Assembly: GCA_037143335.1 (NCBI GenBank)
Contig: JBAWZA010000012.1
Location: 1-64,000, forward strand
Direction: 5' to 3'
Length of the DNA stretch: 64,000 bases
From: PALSA-1296 sp037143335
GTDB lineage: Bacteria > Bacteroidota > Ignavibacteria > Palsa-1295
This document shows, piece by piece, positions 54,206 through 62,786 of the stretch. The position numbers and the translations under genes were made by a program. The stretch's first letter is position 1; the number at the start of each line of letters is the position of its first letter. The notes below the pieces were generated by a model that did no database searches, had not been told where the DNA came from, and saw only the letters and a list, made by a program, of their open reading frames with translations.

Positions 54206-55927
54206 ATGCCCAAGGTCATTATTGACGGCAAAGAGTTTGAAGCTCAACAAGGGCAGACTGTTATACAAGTTGCTCTTGAAAACGATATTGATGTTCCGCA
54301 TTTTTGTTGGCATCCAGCACTGAGCGTTGCAGGCAACTGTAGGATGTGCCTCGTGGATGTAGAGAAAATCCCAAAACTCTCTATCGCTTGTCAAACGGCA
54401 GTCACCGATGGGATGGTCGTTCATACGCAGAACGAAAAATCACTCAAGGCAAGAGAAGATGTGATGGAGTTTCTCTTAATTAACCATCCGCTCGATTGCC
54501 CAATCTGCGATGAAGCTGGCCAATGTAAATTACAAGATTATGCGTTTAATCACTCACGTGGTGTTTCTCGATTTGATGAAGTAAAAACCCACAAGGAGAA
54601 ACGCGTACCGTTCGGTCCAAACGTTCTCTTTGATGGCGAGAGGTGCATTTCTTGCTCACGTTGCATTCGCTTCGGTGAAGAAATTGCCGATCAACCGGTT
54701 CTTTCATTCGTACAACGAGGCGACCACGTTACCATCGAACCATTCCCAGGTACAGAGCTTGATAATCCTGTTTCAATGAATGTCATAGACATCTGTCCTG
54801 TCGGTGCACTCACGAGCAGAGATTTCAGATTCAAGGCACGTCCGTGGGATATGTCATTTACTGAAACGATTTGTCCATCATGCTCACGTGGATGTAATAT
54901 CCGAGCAGGAGTTCGCGATAATCAAATTCTGCGATTAGAACCTCGTCCGAATCCTAACGTAAATGATTTTTGGATGTGCGATCACGGCAGGTTGGAATCG
55001 TATCCTCCTGTCAATGCCGATTCCAGAATTTCTGGCGCATGGGTTCGCAAGAATGGTGCACTTGAAAGCGTCGGCATTTCAAATGCAATTCAATCGATCG
55101 TGAACGAATTGAAAATTTACAAAGCCGATGAGATAGCTTTCATCGCTTCACCTTTTGCAACGGTTGAAGATAATTTCGCATTTGCACAATTTGCAAAGCA
55201 CGTTACCAAAAATATCGGTTACTTTAGGAGCATCATCGGTGAGGATGAAAAATTACTTATTCGCGCTGATAAGACTCCGAATGCATTCGGCTTGAAGCTC
55301 TTGGGTATAAGTGAGTTCGGTGAAGATTTTACCGAAGCACTCAAGACCGGTAAGATTAAAGCCGTTTATGCTTTGGAGGATGATGTTCTTTCGAGAAAAT
55401 CTTTTGCATTTGATAAAGTAGAATTCTTCGCATGTCACGCCACGAATTCTTCAAAGACTACCGACAAAGCAAACGTCATTCTTCCTGCTTCTTCGTGGGC
55501 AGAGAAGGAAGGAGTGCTAATCAACTTCGAAGGGTGGGCGCAAAAACTTCGCCCCGTTTTGGCAACCGTTACTAATGCTCGGTCCATTGAAACGATGAAT
55601 CAGTCACGCCTTGATAGATTCGGATCGAAGTTTGATCGTTGGGCACAGCATCAGAAACAGGATGCGCTTGATTCTTGGAAGCTGGTTCAAATTGCTTCAG
55701 CCCAAATGGGACATGCTCACACATTTATTGACAGCCAAGATGTCTTTGATGCGGCAGTACATTCGGTTGAAGGCTTGAAAGGGTTAAGCTATGAGCTTAT
55801 TGGCTCCATTGGACAGCCTGTCGCAGGAGTAAAGAAGGAAGTAAAACACGCTTATTATCAAGAAGTATTTCATATTGATACGGAAGACCGTTTTCAAGTA
55901 CACCAAATTGAGTTAGTGCAGCAATAA
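54206..55927 (+). CDS. nuoG: NADH-quinone oxidoreductase subunit G
   Basis: 573 residues. An N-terminal 2Fe-2S domain with C34, C45, C48 and C62; a His-Cys cluster with H93, C97, C100 and C106 (HPLDCPICDEAGQC); an additional cluster with CISCSRCIRF ... ICPVGA; and a molybdopterin-oxidoreductase-like 4Fe-4S motif CPSCSRGCNI, followed by a shortened Mo-bis-MGD-fold domain. This is the G subunit of the complex I electron input arm. NuoG in many bacteria is 700-900 residues; this one is at the short end, with the C-terminal domain reduced. Its stop overlaps the nuoH start by 1 nt. Confidence 0.92.
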   Translation: MPKVIIDGKEFEAQQGQTVIQVALENDIDVPHFCWHPALSVAGNCRMCLVDVEKIPKLSIACQTAVTDGMVVHTQNEKSLKAREDVMEFLLINHPLDCPICDEAGQCKLQDYAFNHSRGVSRFDEVKTHKEKRVPFGPNVLFDGERCISCSRCIRFGEEIADQPVLSFVQRGDHVTIEPFPGTELDNPVSMNVIDICPVGALTSRDFRFKARPWDMSFTETICPSCSRGCNIRAGVRDNQILRLEPRPNPNVNDFWMCDHGRLESYPPVNADSRISGAWVRKNGALESVGISNAIQSIVNELKIYKADEIAFIASPFATVEDNFAFAQFAKHVTKNIGYFRSIIGEDEKLLIRADKTPNAFGLKLLGISEFGEDFTEALKTGKIKAVYALEDDVLSRKSFAFDKVEFFACHATNSSKTTDKANVILPASSWAEKEGVLINFEGWAQKLRPVLATVTNARSIETMNQSRLDRFGSKFDRWAQHQKQDALDSWKLVQIASAQMGHAHTFIDSQDVFDAAVHSVEGLKGLSYELIGSIGQPVAGVKKEVKHAYYQEVFHIDTEDRFQVHQIELVQQ

Positions 55928-56943
55928 TGTTGATCGAAGCACTCATAAAAATTGTCGCAGTGTTGTTCGTCGTCTTGACGGCGGTTTCTTATCTCGTTCT
56001 GATGGAACGGTGGATCAGTGCATGGTTGCAAGATCGTATCGGTCCTAATCGAGTGGGACCACTGGGACTATTTCAACCGCTCGCTGACGTTATTAAACTT
56101 CTCCTCAAAGAAGACATTGAACCAAGCCAATCCGAAAAATGGATTCACTGGATTTCACCGGTAATTTCTATCACTGTTGCATTTAGTGTGCTTGCGATTA
56201 TACCGTTTGGAAATACAGTACTAATAGGCGGACAAAATTACAACCTCGCGATAGCTAGCGGTGTGAATATCGGGGTTCTCTATATTATTGCACTCACATC
56301 AGTCGGTGTCTATGGAATCACACTCGCAGGTTGGTCGAGCGGTTCGAAATATTCATTACTGGGTGGACTTCGTTCGAGTGCACAGATGATAAGTTACGAA
56401 CTCACGATGGGGCTTGGACTTGTTTGCGTAGTCATGCTCTCCGGGACACTTGATCTCAATGGAATAATTCAATCACAGATACATGGCGGTTGGAATATCT
56501 TTCGTGCTCCACTTGGCTTCATGCTTTTTCTGATCTCATCGTTCGCCGAAACAAACAGGCAGCCGTTCGATTTACCCGAAGCTGAGCCGGAACTAGTCGG
56601 TGGTTATCATACGGAATATAGTTCGATGAAATTCGCACTCTTCTTCTTGGCAGAATATGCAAACATGATAACGGCGAGTGCGGTGATGAGTGTACTATTC
56701 TTGGGAGGTTGGCATTTACCTTTCGTTGAGACGATGGGACTTGCTCCACTCCTTGTTACCATTTTAGGCGTTGCTGCTTTTGCACTCAAGATATTTGCAT
56801 TCATTTTCTTTTTCATGTGGGTTCGTTGGTCTATTCCGAGGTTTAGGTATGATCAGCTGATGAATCTTGGGTGGAAAGTATTGCTACCAATTGGTATTGT
56901 GAATATCGTCTTGACGGCACTCGAAAAAATTTATTTGCTCTAG
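55927..56943 (+). CDS. nuoH: NADH-quinone oxidoreductase subunit H
   Basis: 338 residues with eight or nine membrane segments. RIGPNRVGPLGLFQPLADVIK and the FAETNRQPFDLPEAEPELVGGY loop at the quinone-binding side are nearly invariant in NuoH. It forms the membrane/quinone cavity part of complex I. The ATG overlaps the nuoG stop (TAATG), and nuoI starts 4 nt after its stop. Confidence 0.97.
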   Translation: MLIEALIKIVAVLFVVLTAVSYLVLMERWISAWLQDRIGPNRVGPLGLFQPLADVIKLLLKEDIEPSQSEKWIHWISPVISITVAFSVLAIIPFGNTVLIGGQNYNLAIASGVNIGVLYIIALTSVGVYGITLAGWSSGSKYSLLGGLRSSAQMISYELTMGLGLVCVVMLSGTLDLNGIIQSQIHGGWNIFRAPLGFMLFLISSFAETNRQPFDLPEAEPELVGGYHTEYSSMKFALFFLAEYANMITASAVMSVLFLGGWHLPFVETMGLAPLLVTILGVAAFALKIFAFIFFFMWVRWSIPRFRYDQLMNLGWKVLLPIGIVNIVLTALEKIYLL

Positions 56944-56946
56944 TAA

Positions 56947-57465
56947 ATGGAATATCGCTCGAAATACAACAATCTCAAACCAAAGAGGAAGCTCACTTTT
57001 TGGGAGAGAATATACTTCCCTGAAATTGCGCGAGGATTATTCACTACCATCAAGCATTTATTCCGACCAAAATTTACACGCCAGTATCCTGAAGAAAAAT
57101 GGGAAGCACCATCAGCATTTCGTGGCAGACCAGTACTCGTTATGGAAGAAAACGGTGCAGAGCGTTGCGTTGCATGCGGGCTCTGTTCAAGAGTTTGTCC
57201 TCCACTTGCGATAGAAGTACAAGCGAGCGAAACAGAACTTCTGAAGGAGCGTTATCCCGTTCGTTTTGAAATAAATATGCTCCGATGTATCTTCTGTGGT
57301 TTCTGCGAAGAAGTGTGTCCCGAAGAAGCAATCATCATGAGTAAAGACTACGAGCTGGTGTTTACCAAGTATGATGATGCTATCTATGGCAAGGATAAGT
57401 TGCTCGTCCCGAAAAAGGAATTGCAACCGCGCCTTGATTACTTGCGTGATATGCGAAATTCCTGA
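56947..57465 (+). CDS. nuoI: NADH-quinone oxidoreductase subunit I
   Basis: 172 residues with two 4Fe-4S motifs: C74, C77, C80, C84 (CVACGLCSRVCP) and C114, C117, C120, C124 (CIFCGFCEEVCP). It is the ferredoxin-like subunit that passes electrons toward quinone. In most bacteria nuoJ follows; here a secreted LamG protein gene does, so the complex I genes are split. The N-terminal ~60 residues with FPEIARGLFTTIKHLF are the normal membrane-contact helix. Confidence 0.97.
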   Translation: MEYRSKYNNLKPKRKLTFWERIYFPEIARGLFTTIKHLFRPKFTRQYPEEKWEAPSAFRGRPVLVMEENGAERCVACGLCSRVCPPLAIEVQASETELLKERYPVRFEINMLRCIFCGFCEEVCPEEAIIMSKDYELVFTKYDDAIYGKDKLLVPKKELQPRLDYLRDMRNS

Positions 57466-57499
57466 GTTGGCATCATTCATTTCAGACGCATTATTTTTT

Positions 57500-59410
57500 T
57501 TGCGACGACAAAAACTCATCTTCGTCGCAGTCGTTCTTTCGATAGGTACACTTCCTTGCTCCGAAAGTTTTTCCCAAGTGATCGTCCGTCACGTTATGGG
57601 ACCCCAAGAAATTCCGACGGGTGAAGAGTTCACGATCGCGGTAGTCTGTAAACCGGTTGCGAGGGAGCAGAGTCGGATGGTCGCGATACAATTTCCGGAA
57701 TCGTGGAAGATCGTCCGAGGATATGCAGCCGAAGACGGAGCGACGGAATCAACTCCCCTCTACCAATATCCAGAACTTGCTTCTTACTTCGAAAAATCAA
57801 AGGGTCACGCAATAAAAATTTTCGAGGACCGAACAAGCGTTTATGCAGAGAATTACTCTGGCATAATTTATTTTTTTACATTCATTGCGCCGTCATCCTC
57901 ATCCACAGGAGAGTTCAAGGTTTGTATCGTAGAACGTTCCGACCCTGGAATACCTGAAAAAAAATCCACAAAGAAAGGCAAGAAAAATAAACCAGCGAAA
58001 ATAAAAAATTATGATTGGCGTGTTATCTCTCCTGAATTGGGAAGTACGTTCGCCTTCGCAGAAATTAACGACGCAACATTCTTACATTCTACCCATTTTG
58101 TAACCGGCTGGAAGAATACTTCCAGAGCGCTTACGTTCTCCGATTCAATCAATGCAACAGCTCGTTTAGTTTTACCGCCAGACGTATTACAACAATTTAT
58201 TTCTGGCCCATTCACGATTTCGTGGTGGATGAAGGCTCCATCCGGTGAAACAATGATTCACCGATTCTTACATCGTGACTCGGCGAGTGGTTTTTCAATT
58301 TCATTAAACCCTCTTGGGCAAATCGCGATCGCAAAGTATCCTGTTGTTGATGCAGATTCTGATATTCTCCTCATTTCAAGTGGCTTAGTAACCGATGGTG
58401 CTTGGCATCACATTGGGATATCCAAAGATTCAGACTCTGTTGTACGGATATTCATAGATGGTGAGTTTACTGATTCAGCAAAGATCACACGAGACATATT
58501 CCATGACATTCACTATTCCTCAATTGGTTCAACAAAGTCCAAAGCTCATATAAGCATTGATGAACTGATTTTTTCACGACGCCTTTTTGTTGAGACTAAA
58601 TCGTCATCGAACGAAAATCTCATCTCTGTTCGCGACACACTTCCCAATGCCTTAGCGATTTTCCATTTTGAGGATTTCGGCAACGAAGCTCACTCAAGCA
58701 TCGGTGTATTCACAAAAGCAAATGATTCTACTTCCCCTAGCCATTACGTTCCGATCTTCTATTCACTTGATAGTGGGTTGCAAATTTCTGAGTCAAGCTC
58801 GCCAGTACTATTTGATCATACGGTTCTATCAGTCGAACAAACAGCGCCGACGAGGATTACTTTTTCTTGGAAGACGACAGGAGAAGTAGGGATCAGACGG
58901 TATGAACTCCAACGTAGAATCGCAACCTACGGTGAGTATGAAAAAACATTATCAGTACCAGCGAAGCATTTAATTTTAGGGGAAGAGGATCCACCGTCTA
59001 TCATCGCAAGAGCAAGCTACTCGGCGGCGGAAAAACTTCCTTCGCTCACCCATGATATTGATTTGTACTACAGACTCTCCGCAATCGGCAATAACGATTC
59101 GGTTCTCTACTCCACCGAGCCGGTGAAATTAGAGTTTGGCGGAACGCGTGATATCTTTGTCGAGCAAAATAAACCGAATCCGTTTAATCCGAAGACGACG
59201 ATCTCGTTTCGGCTGCTAAAAACTGGCAATGTCAACGTCACTGTCTTCGACATTATCGGAAGGGAAGTGGTAACCCTTCACGATGGAAAACTTTCCGCAG
59301 GGAAGCACTCCATTGATATTGAAGCCACGACCTGGCCAGGCGGAATTTATTTCTACAAAGTAAAAACCGCGAAAGCTATTGTCACGAAAAAAATGGTATT
59401 AGCAAAATAG
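57500..59410 (+). CDS. T9SS-exported LamG (concanavalin-like) protein
   Basis: Start set at TTG 57500 (MRRQKLIFVAVVLSIGTLP), which gives a proper signal peptide; TTG 57467 just after nuoI is an alternative. About 636 residues. An N-terminal beta domain, then a LamG/concanavalin-type domain (~165-370: FTISWWMKAPSGETMIHRFL, TDGAWHHIGISKD, IFIDGEF), a fibronectin-like part, and the classic T9SS end NKPNPFNPKTTISFRLL through FDIIGREVVTLHDG. It probably binds glycans at the cell surface. It shares the nuo transcript only by position. Confidence 0.8.
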   Translation: MRRQKLIFVAVVLSIGTLPCSESFSQVIVRHVMGPQEIPTGEEFTIAVVCKPVAREQSRMVAIQFPESWKIVRGYAAEDGATESTPLYQYPELASYFEKSKGHAIKIFEDRTSVYAENYSGIIYFFTFIAPSSSSTGEFKVCIVERSDPGIPEKKSTKKGKKNKPAKIKNYDWRVISPELGSTFAFAEINDATFLHSTHFVTGWKNTSRALTFSDSINATARLVLPPDVLQQFISGPFTISWWMKAPSGETMIHRFLHRDSASGFSISLNPLGQIAIAKYPVVDADSDILLISSGLVTDGAWHHIGISKDSDSVVRIFIDGEFTDSAKITRDIFHDIHYSSIGSTKSKAHISIDELIFSRRLFVETKSSSNENLISVRDTLPNALAIFHFEDFGNEAHSSIGVFTKANDSTSPSHYVPIFYSLDSGLQISESSSPVLFDHTVLSVEQTAPTRITFSWKTTGEVGIRRYELQRRIATYGEYEKTLSVPAKHLILGEEDPPSIIARASYSAAEKLPSLTHDIDLYYRLSAIGNNDSVLYSTEPVKLEFGGTRDIFVEQNKPNPFNPKTTISFRLLKTGNVNVTVFDIIGREVVTLHDGKLSAGKHSIDIEATTWPGGIYFYKVKTAKAIVTKKMVLAK

Positions 59411-59436
59411 TTATAACAAATGGTTCGGCGATTGTG

Positions 59437-59488
59437 AAGAGGGCACGTGCAGCATGCCCCTAGGATCTGTCAAAATCCCCTCTTTTTT
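59437..59488 (+). terminator. Possible intrinsic terminator after the LamG gene
   Basis: AAGAGGG (59437-59443) can pair with CCCTCTT (59478-59484), directly followed by more T (six in a row to 59488). The loop is 34 nt and itself contains a small hairpin. It would end the ald operon before gdhA. Confidence 0.35.
59441..59459. repeat. Second copy of the GGCACG-type palindrome
   Basis: GGGCACGTGCAGCATGCCC, 16 of 19 matches to 343-361. In minus-strand RNA it folds with five Watson-Crick pairs, a U-G wobble and one more pair. Confidence 0.4.
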
Positions 59489-59533
59489 CATGGGAAGTAT
59501 TTCAGCTAATAATTGTTTACTACCCCCTACAAT

Positions 59534-59549
59534 ACCCGTCACGACGGGT
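59534..59549. promoter_or_regulatory. Short dyad in the gdhA leader
   Basis: ACCCGT, CACG, ACGGGT: a 6-bp inverted repeat 22 nt before the gdhA ATG. It could be an RNA hairpin near the start or a regulator site. Confidence 0.3.
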
Positions 59550-59571
59550 TGGAATTAACATATAGCTTATT

Positions 59572-60933
59572 ATGGCAAAAAAAGTAGCAAAGAAGCCCCT
59601 TAAGAAATTTCACACCAGGTTTACTGACGAAGATCCGTCAGTCTATAAAGAACCGGCACCACTTGATGCCAAAATTTTCGGACACGAAAAGGAAAACCCT
59701 TTAGAGTCCATGATGGAGCGGTTTGATAAGGCTGCAGAGATTCTCCAACTTGAAAAGGGAATCTACACCTACCTCAAAACTCCTTGCAAATGCGTCATCG
59801 TCTCGGTGCCAGTCACAATGGACGATGGACGTATCGAAATCTTCGAGGGATTCCGCGTCGTGCACAACGATATTTTAGGACCATCGAAAGGCGGTATTCG
59901 CTATGCACCTGATGTGAACCTCGATGAGGTCAAGGCATTAGCCGCTTGGATGACATGGAAGTGCGCAGTGATTGATATCCCTTTCGGCGGAGCAAAGGGC
60001 GGCGTTCGATGCGATCCTCGCAATCTCTCCCAGCGTGAGCTTGAGATGATTACTCGCCGATATACTTCTAACATGCTCGATGTCTTCGGACCCGATCGCG
60101 ACATTCCTGCACCGGATGTAAATACAAACGAGCAAGTGATGGCATGGCTCTTGGATACATACTCCATGCACATGCGCAGAACAGAGCCTGGTGTTGTAAC
60201 AGGCAAGCCACTAATCTTGGGGGGAAGCAAAGGTCGCAGAGAAGCAACAGGTCGTGGTGTAATGCACGCCACACTTTGCGGTTTAGAAAAATTGCGTCTC
60301 TCACCTGCCAAGGCAACAGTCGCAGTTGAAGGATTCGGAAATGTAGGCTCAATCAGCGCGGCATCGCTCTATGAGCAAGGCGCGAAAATCATTGCCATCA
60401 GCGATGTATCAGGCGGATACTACAATGAAAAAGGGATTGACATCGAAGCCGCAATTAAGTACACCGAAGCTCACGGCAATATGCTCGAAGGATTCAAGGG
60501 TGGACAAAAAATTACCAACGATGAATTATTGACTGTGAAGTGCGACGTTCTCGTACCTGCCGCGCGTGAGGATAGAATCACCGACCGCAACGCAGGCGAC
60601 GTTCATGCACGCTTAATCGTTGAAGGTGCGAACGGACCAACGAGCGCAAGCGCTGATGCTATTCTCGAAGCAAATGGGGTCATGGTTATTCCTGATATTC
60701 TCGCAAACGCTGGCGGCGTGAAGGTAAGTTATTTCGAGTGGGTGCAGAATAGAATGGGATTCTATTGGCCGCTTGAACTGGTGAACCAACGCTTAGAACA
60801 AGCGATGAAAGATGCTTTCGATAGAGTGTATGAAAATTCTCAGAAGCATGGTGTGTCGCTTCGCCTAAGTTCATATATCTTGGCGATTGATAAGGTCGCA
60901 CGTACACTCAAGCTCCGCGGTATTTACGGCTGA
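59572..60933 (+). CDS. gdhA: Glutamate dehydrogenase (Glu/Leu/Phe/Val family)
   Basis: 453 residues. The catalytic core has GGIRYAPDVNLDEVKALAAW and the lysine-containing FGGAKGGVRCDP motif, then DIPAPDVNTNEQVMAW, and the NAD(P) fold with VEGFGNVGSISAASLYEQGA. The ~25-residue lysine-rich N-terminus is not typical. It interconverts glutamate and 2-oxoglutarate plus ammonia. Whether NAD or NADP is used is not settled by sequence. The gene begins a new operon (its stop overlaps the next start by 1 nt) after a terminator-like stretch. Confidence 0.95.
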   Translation: MAKKVAKKPLKKFHTRFTDEDPSVYKEPAPLDAKIFGHEKENPLESMMERFDKAAEILQLEKGIYTYLKTPCKCVIVSVPVTMDDGRIEIFEGFRVVHNDILGPSKGGIRYAPDVNLDEVKALAAWMTWKCAVIDIPFGGAKGGVRCDPRNLSQRELEMITRRYTSNMLDVFGPDRDIPAPDVNTNEQVMAWLLDTYSMHMRRTEPGVVTGKPLILGGSKGRREATGRGVMHATLCGLEKLRLSPAKATVAVEGFGNVGSISAASLYEQGAKIIAISDVSGGYYNEKGIDIEAAIKYTEAHGNMLEGFKGGQKITNDELLTVKCDVLVPAAREDRITDRNAGDVHARLIVEGANGPTSASADAILEANGVMVIPDILANAGGVKVSYFEWVQNRMGFYWPLELVNQRLEQAMKDAFDRVYENSQKHGVSLRLSSYILAIDKVARTLKLRGIYG

Positions 60934-61451
60934 TGATTCGCCCGCTTACATACGTTGCATTTTTGATCTTCGCCCTTGCTCCAACAAGGGCGAAGATTTT
61001 TGCACAAGAAACGAAGAGTGGTATGTATGATAGACTCGTGAGGGAAGCAATTGACTCTGTCCTAAATGCTCATGGCCTATCAACAAAAAATACTGGAATC
61101 CTTTTTGAAACAGGAATCCAAGTTGATTCGACTCTTCTTAATTCTGTTCGTGATGATAATATCATTTTTATTCGTGATCTGTCGCGTAACCAACGCGTGA
61201 TCCGTACGTCAGAGCAAGGTGAAGAAGGGGAATATTCTATCACAGGTAAATATGCAATCACGAAGCGGGGAGTATCGCTGGCAGAGTTAAACGGACTTGT
61301 CCGAAACACATTGCAAAGAACGCGGCGATATTCATTGAATTTGATTGAAAGCGATTCGCCACATTCATTTTGGGATTCAACTGCAAAACCGATTCTTGTA
61401 ACCATCGGCGCTGCAGTTGTTATCGCACTCTTTTTCTTAATACGGGGTTAG
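60933..61451 (+). CDS. Secreted protein with C-terminal membrane anchor, unknown
   Basis: 172 residues. A signal peptide (YVAFLIFALAPTRAKIFAQ), a ~110-residue hydrophilic domain, and one hydrophobic segment at the very end (VTIGAAVVIALFFLIRG), so the middle domain probably faces the periplasm. No family recognised. It is set between gdhA and bamD with 1-nt overlaps at both ends, so tied to outer-membrane assembly only by position. Confidence 0.65.
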   Translation: MIRPLTYVAFLIFALAPTRAKIFAQETKSGMYDRLVREAIDSVLNAHGLSTKNTGILFETGIQVDSTLLNSVRDDNIIFIRDLSRNQRVIRTSEQGEEGEYSITGKYAITKRGVSLAELNGLVRNTLQRTRRYSLNLIESDSPHSFWDSTAKPILVTIGAAVVIALFFLIRG

Positions 61452-62233
61452 TGTACATAGTGATTACCATTCAAAAAAGATTTTCTCGTTTAGGCACTCT
61501 ATTTCTCGCTACGTTTCTCATTTCGTGCGGAAGCACTAAATCCACAGAGACTCAGTCCACCAATAGGAATGCTATTGAACAGCGTCTTGACGCAGGCAAA
61601 GCAGCTTATGAAAAGGAGGATTGGCTTGAAGCGATCCGTATTTTCGATGAAATTCGCCTGCAAGCTCCAACATCCGCTGTCGCCGCCGAAGCAACATTTT
61701 TGGAGGGAATGTCTCGGTACCGCTCTGGCACATTCATAAGTGCCGCCGTTGATTTCCGCGCTGTCAGAAGAAATTATCCAAACTCTCCACTTGCTCCGCG
61801 CGCGCAAATGATGGTGGGGGAGAGTTACTATGCTCTCAGTCCTCGTCCAGAACTTGATCAGACATATTCGCAGTATGCGGTATCTGAGTATCAAACGTTT
61901 CTCCGTGATTTTTCGAATGAAAGAAATCTTGCAGATAGTGCGACAATGCGCATCGCAGAAATTAGAAATAAGATGGGTTTGAAATATCTTCTTGGAGCTG
62001 AACTCTATTTGAAACTCTCCGATAGAAAAGCAGCGATTCAAGGATTTACTCGTGTTGTAGATTCTTACTACGACACGCCTTCAGCAATCGAAGCACAACT
62101 CCGGATTGCAGAGGTGCAATTCTCCCGCAAAAAATCACGCGAAGCGCAGGATGCGATTCAAGCATTCGAGGATAAATTTTTCAAAGATGCAACGCCCGCT
62201 CAGCGCTCACGCGCTCGGAGCATTAAGCAATGA
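61451..62233 (+). CDS. bamD: Outer membrane assembly lipoprotein BamD
   Basis: GTG 61451 overlaps the previous stop; GTG 61460 is a second choice. About 260 residues. The signal peptide ends in LISC and the Cys is lipidated. The mature protein is all TPR-like helices (AGKAAYEKEDWLEAIRIFDEI, VDFRAVRRNYPNSPLAPRAQMMVGESYY), the BamD/YfiO fold. It is part of the complex that inserts barrels in the outer membrane. The start of the following gene overlaps by 4 nt. Confidence 0.85.
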   Translation: MYIVITIQKRFSRLGTLFLATFLISCGSTKSTETQSTNRNAIEQRLDAGKAAYEKEDWLEAIRIFDEIRLQAPTSAVAAEATFLEGMSRYRSGTFISAAVDFRAVRRNYPNSPLAPRAQMMVGESYYALSPRPELDQTYSQYAVSEYQTFLRDFSNERNLADSATMRIAEIRNKMGLKYLLGAELYLKLSDRKAAIQGFTRVVDSYYDTPSAIEAQLRIAEVQFSRKKSREAQDAIQAFEDKFFKDATPAQRSRARSIKQ

Positions 62234-62772
62234 CTTTCCATGAATTGATGCAACAGCTCAAGAAAAAAGTTAAAGAGTCGCAAGTCGAGATGACCGAACT
62301 AGTTTTGCCGAATGATACGAATCAACTCGGCAACTTACTCGGCGGAAGACTTATGCACTGGATGGATATTTGCGCTGCTATTGCCGCTGGCAAACACTCA
62401 GGCAGAGTGTGTGTGACGGCAAGCGTTGACGAAATTAATTTCTTAGGTCCCGTAAAACTTGGTCAAGTTATCCGCCTTTACGCAAGTGTCAACCGCGCAT
62501 TCCATACTTCCATGGAAGTTGGCGTTCGCGCAATTGTTGAAGATATTCACACTGGTTACAGCCGTCACGTCAATACAGGTTATCTTACCTTCGTCGCTCT
62601 CGATGAAACTGGCAGAGGCGTGAAAGTCCCAGAACTTGTCCCTGTTACATCCGATGAAAAGCGTCGGTTCGAAGCTGCAGCTACGCGTCGCAATGACCGT
62701 CTCGTTCGCAGAAGAGCAATCGAAGCCAACGAAGCCGCTCGAATCAAAGCCGCTTCCAAAAAAGTGAAATAA
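62230..62772 (+). CDS. Acyl-CoA thioesterase (hot-dog fold, YciA/ACOT type)
   Basis: 180 residues. MTELVLPNDTNQLGNLLGGRLM has the conserved Asn/Asp start of YciA-like thioesterases, and ASVDEINFLGPVKLGQVIRL and HTSMEVGVRAI follow, as in the hot-dog fold. It hydrolyses acyl-CoA to free acid. The tail (from ~140) is rich in Arg, Lys and Ala, longer than in YciA. The gene overlaps bamD by 4 nt. Confidence 0.87.
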   Translation: MTFHELMQQLKKKVKESQVEMTELVLPNDTNQLGNLLGGRLMHWMDICAAIAAGKHSGRVCVTASVDEINFLGPVKLGQVIRLYASVNRAFHTSMEVGVRAIVEDIHTGYSRHVNTGYLTFVALDETGRGVKVPELVPVTSDEKRRFEAAATRRNDRLVRRRAIEANEAARIKAASKKVK

Positions 62773-62786
62773 TATTCGCAGAAGTG

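Noticed and set aside
57371..57499. LamG protein starting inside nuoI
   Set aside because: The first ~43 residues would overlap nuoI and precede the signal peptide; TTG 57500 fits better.
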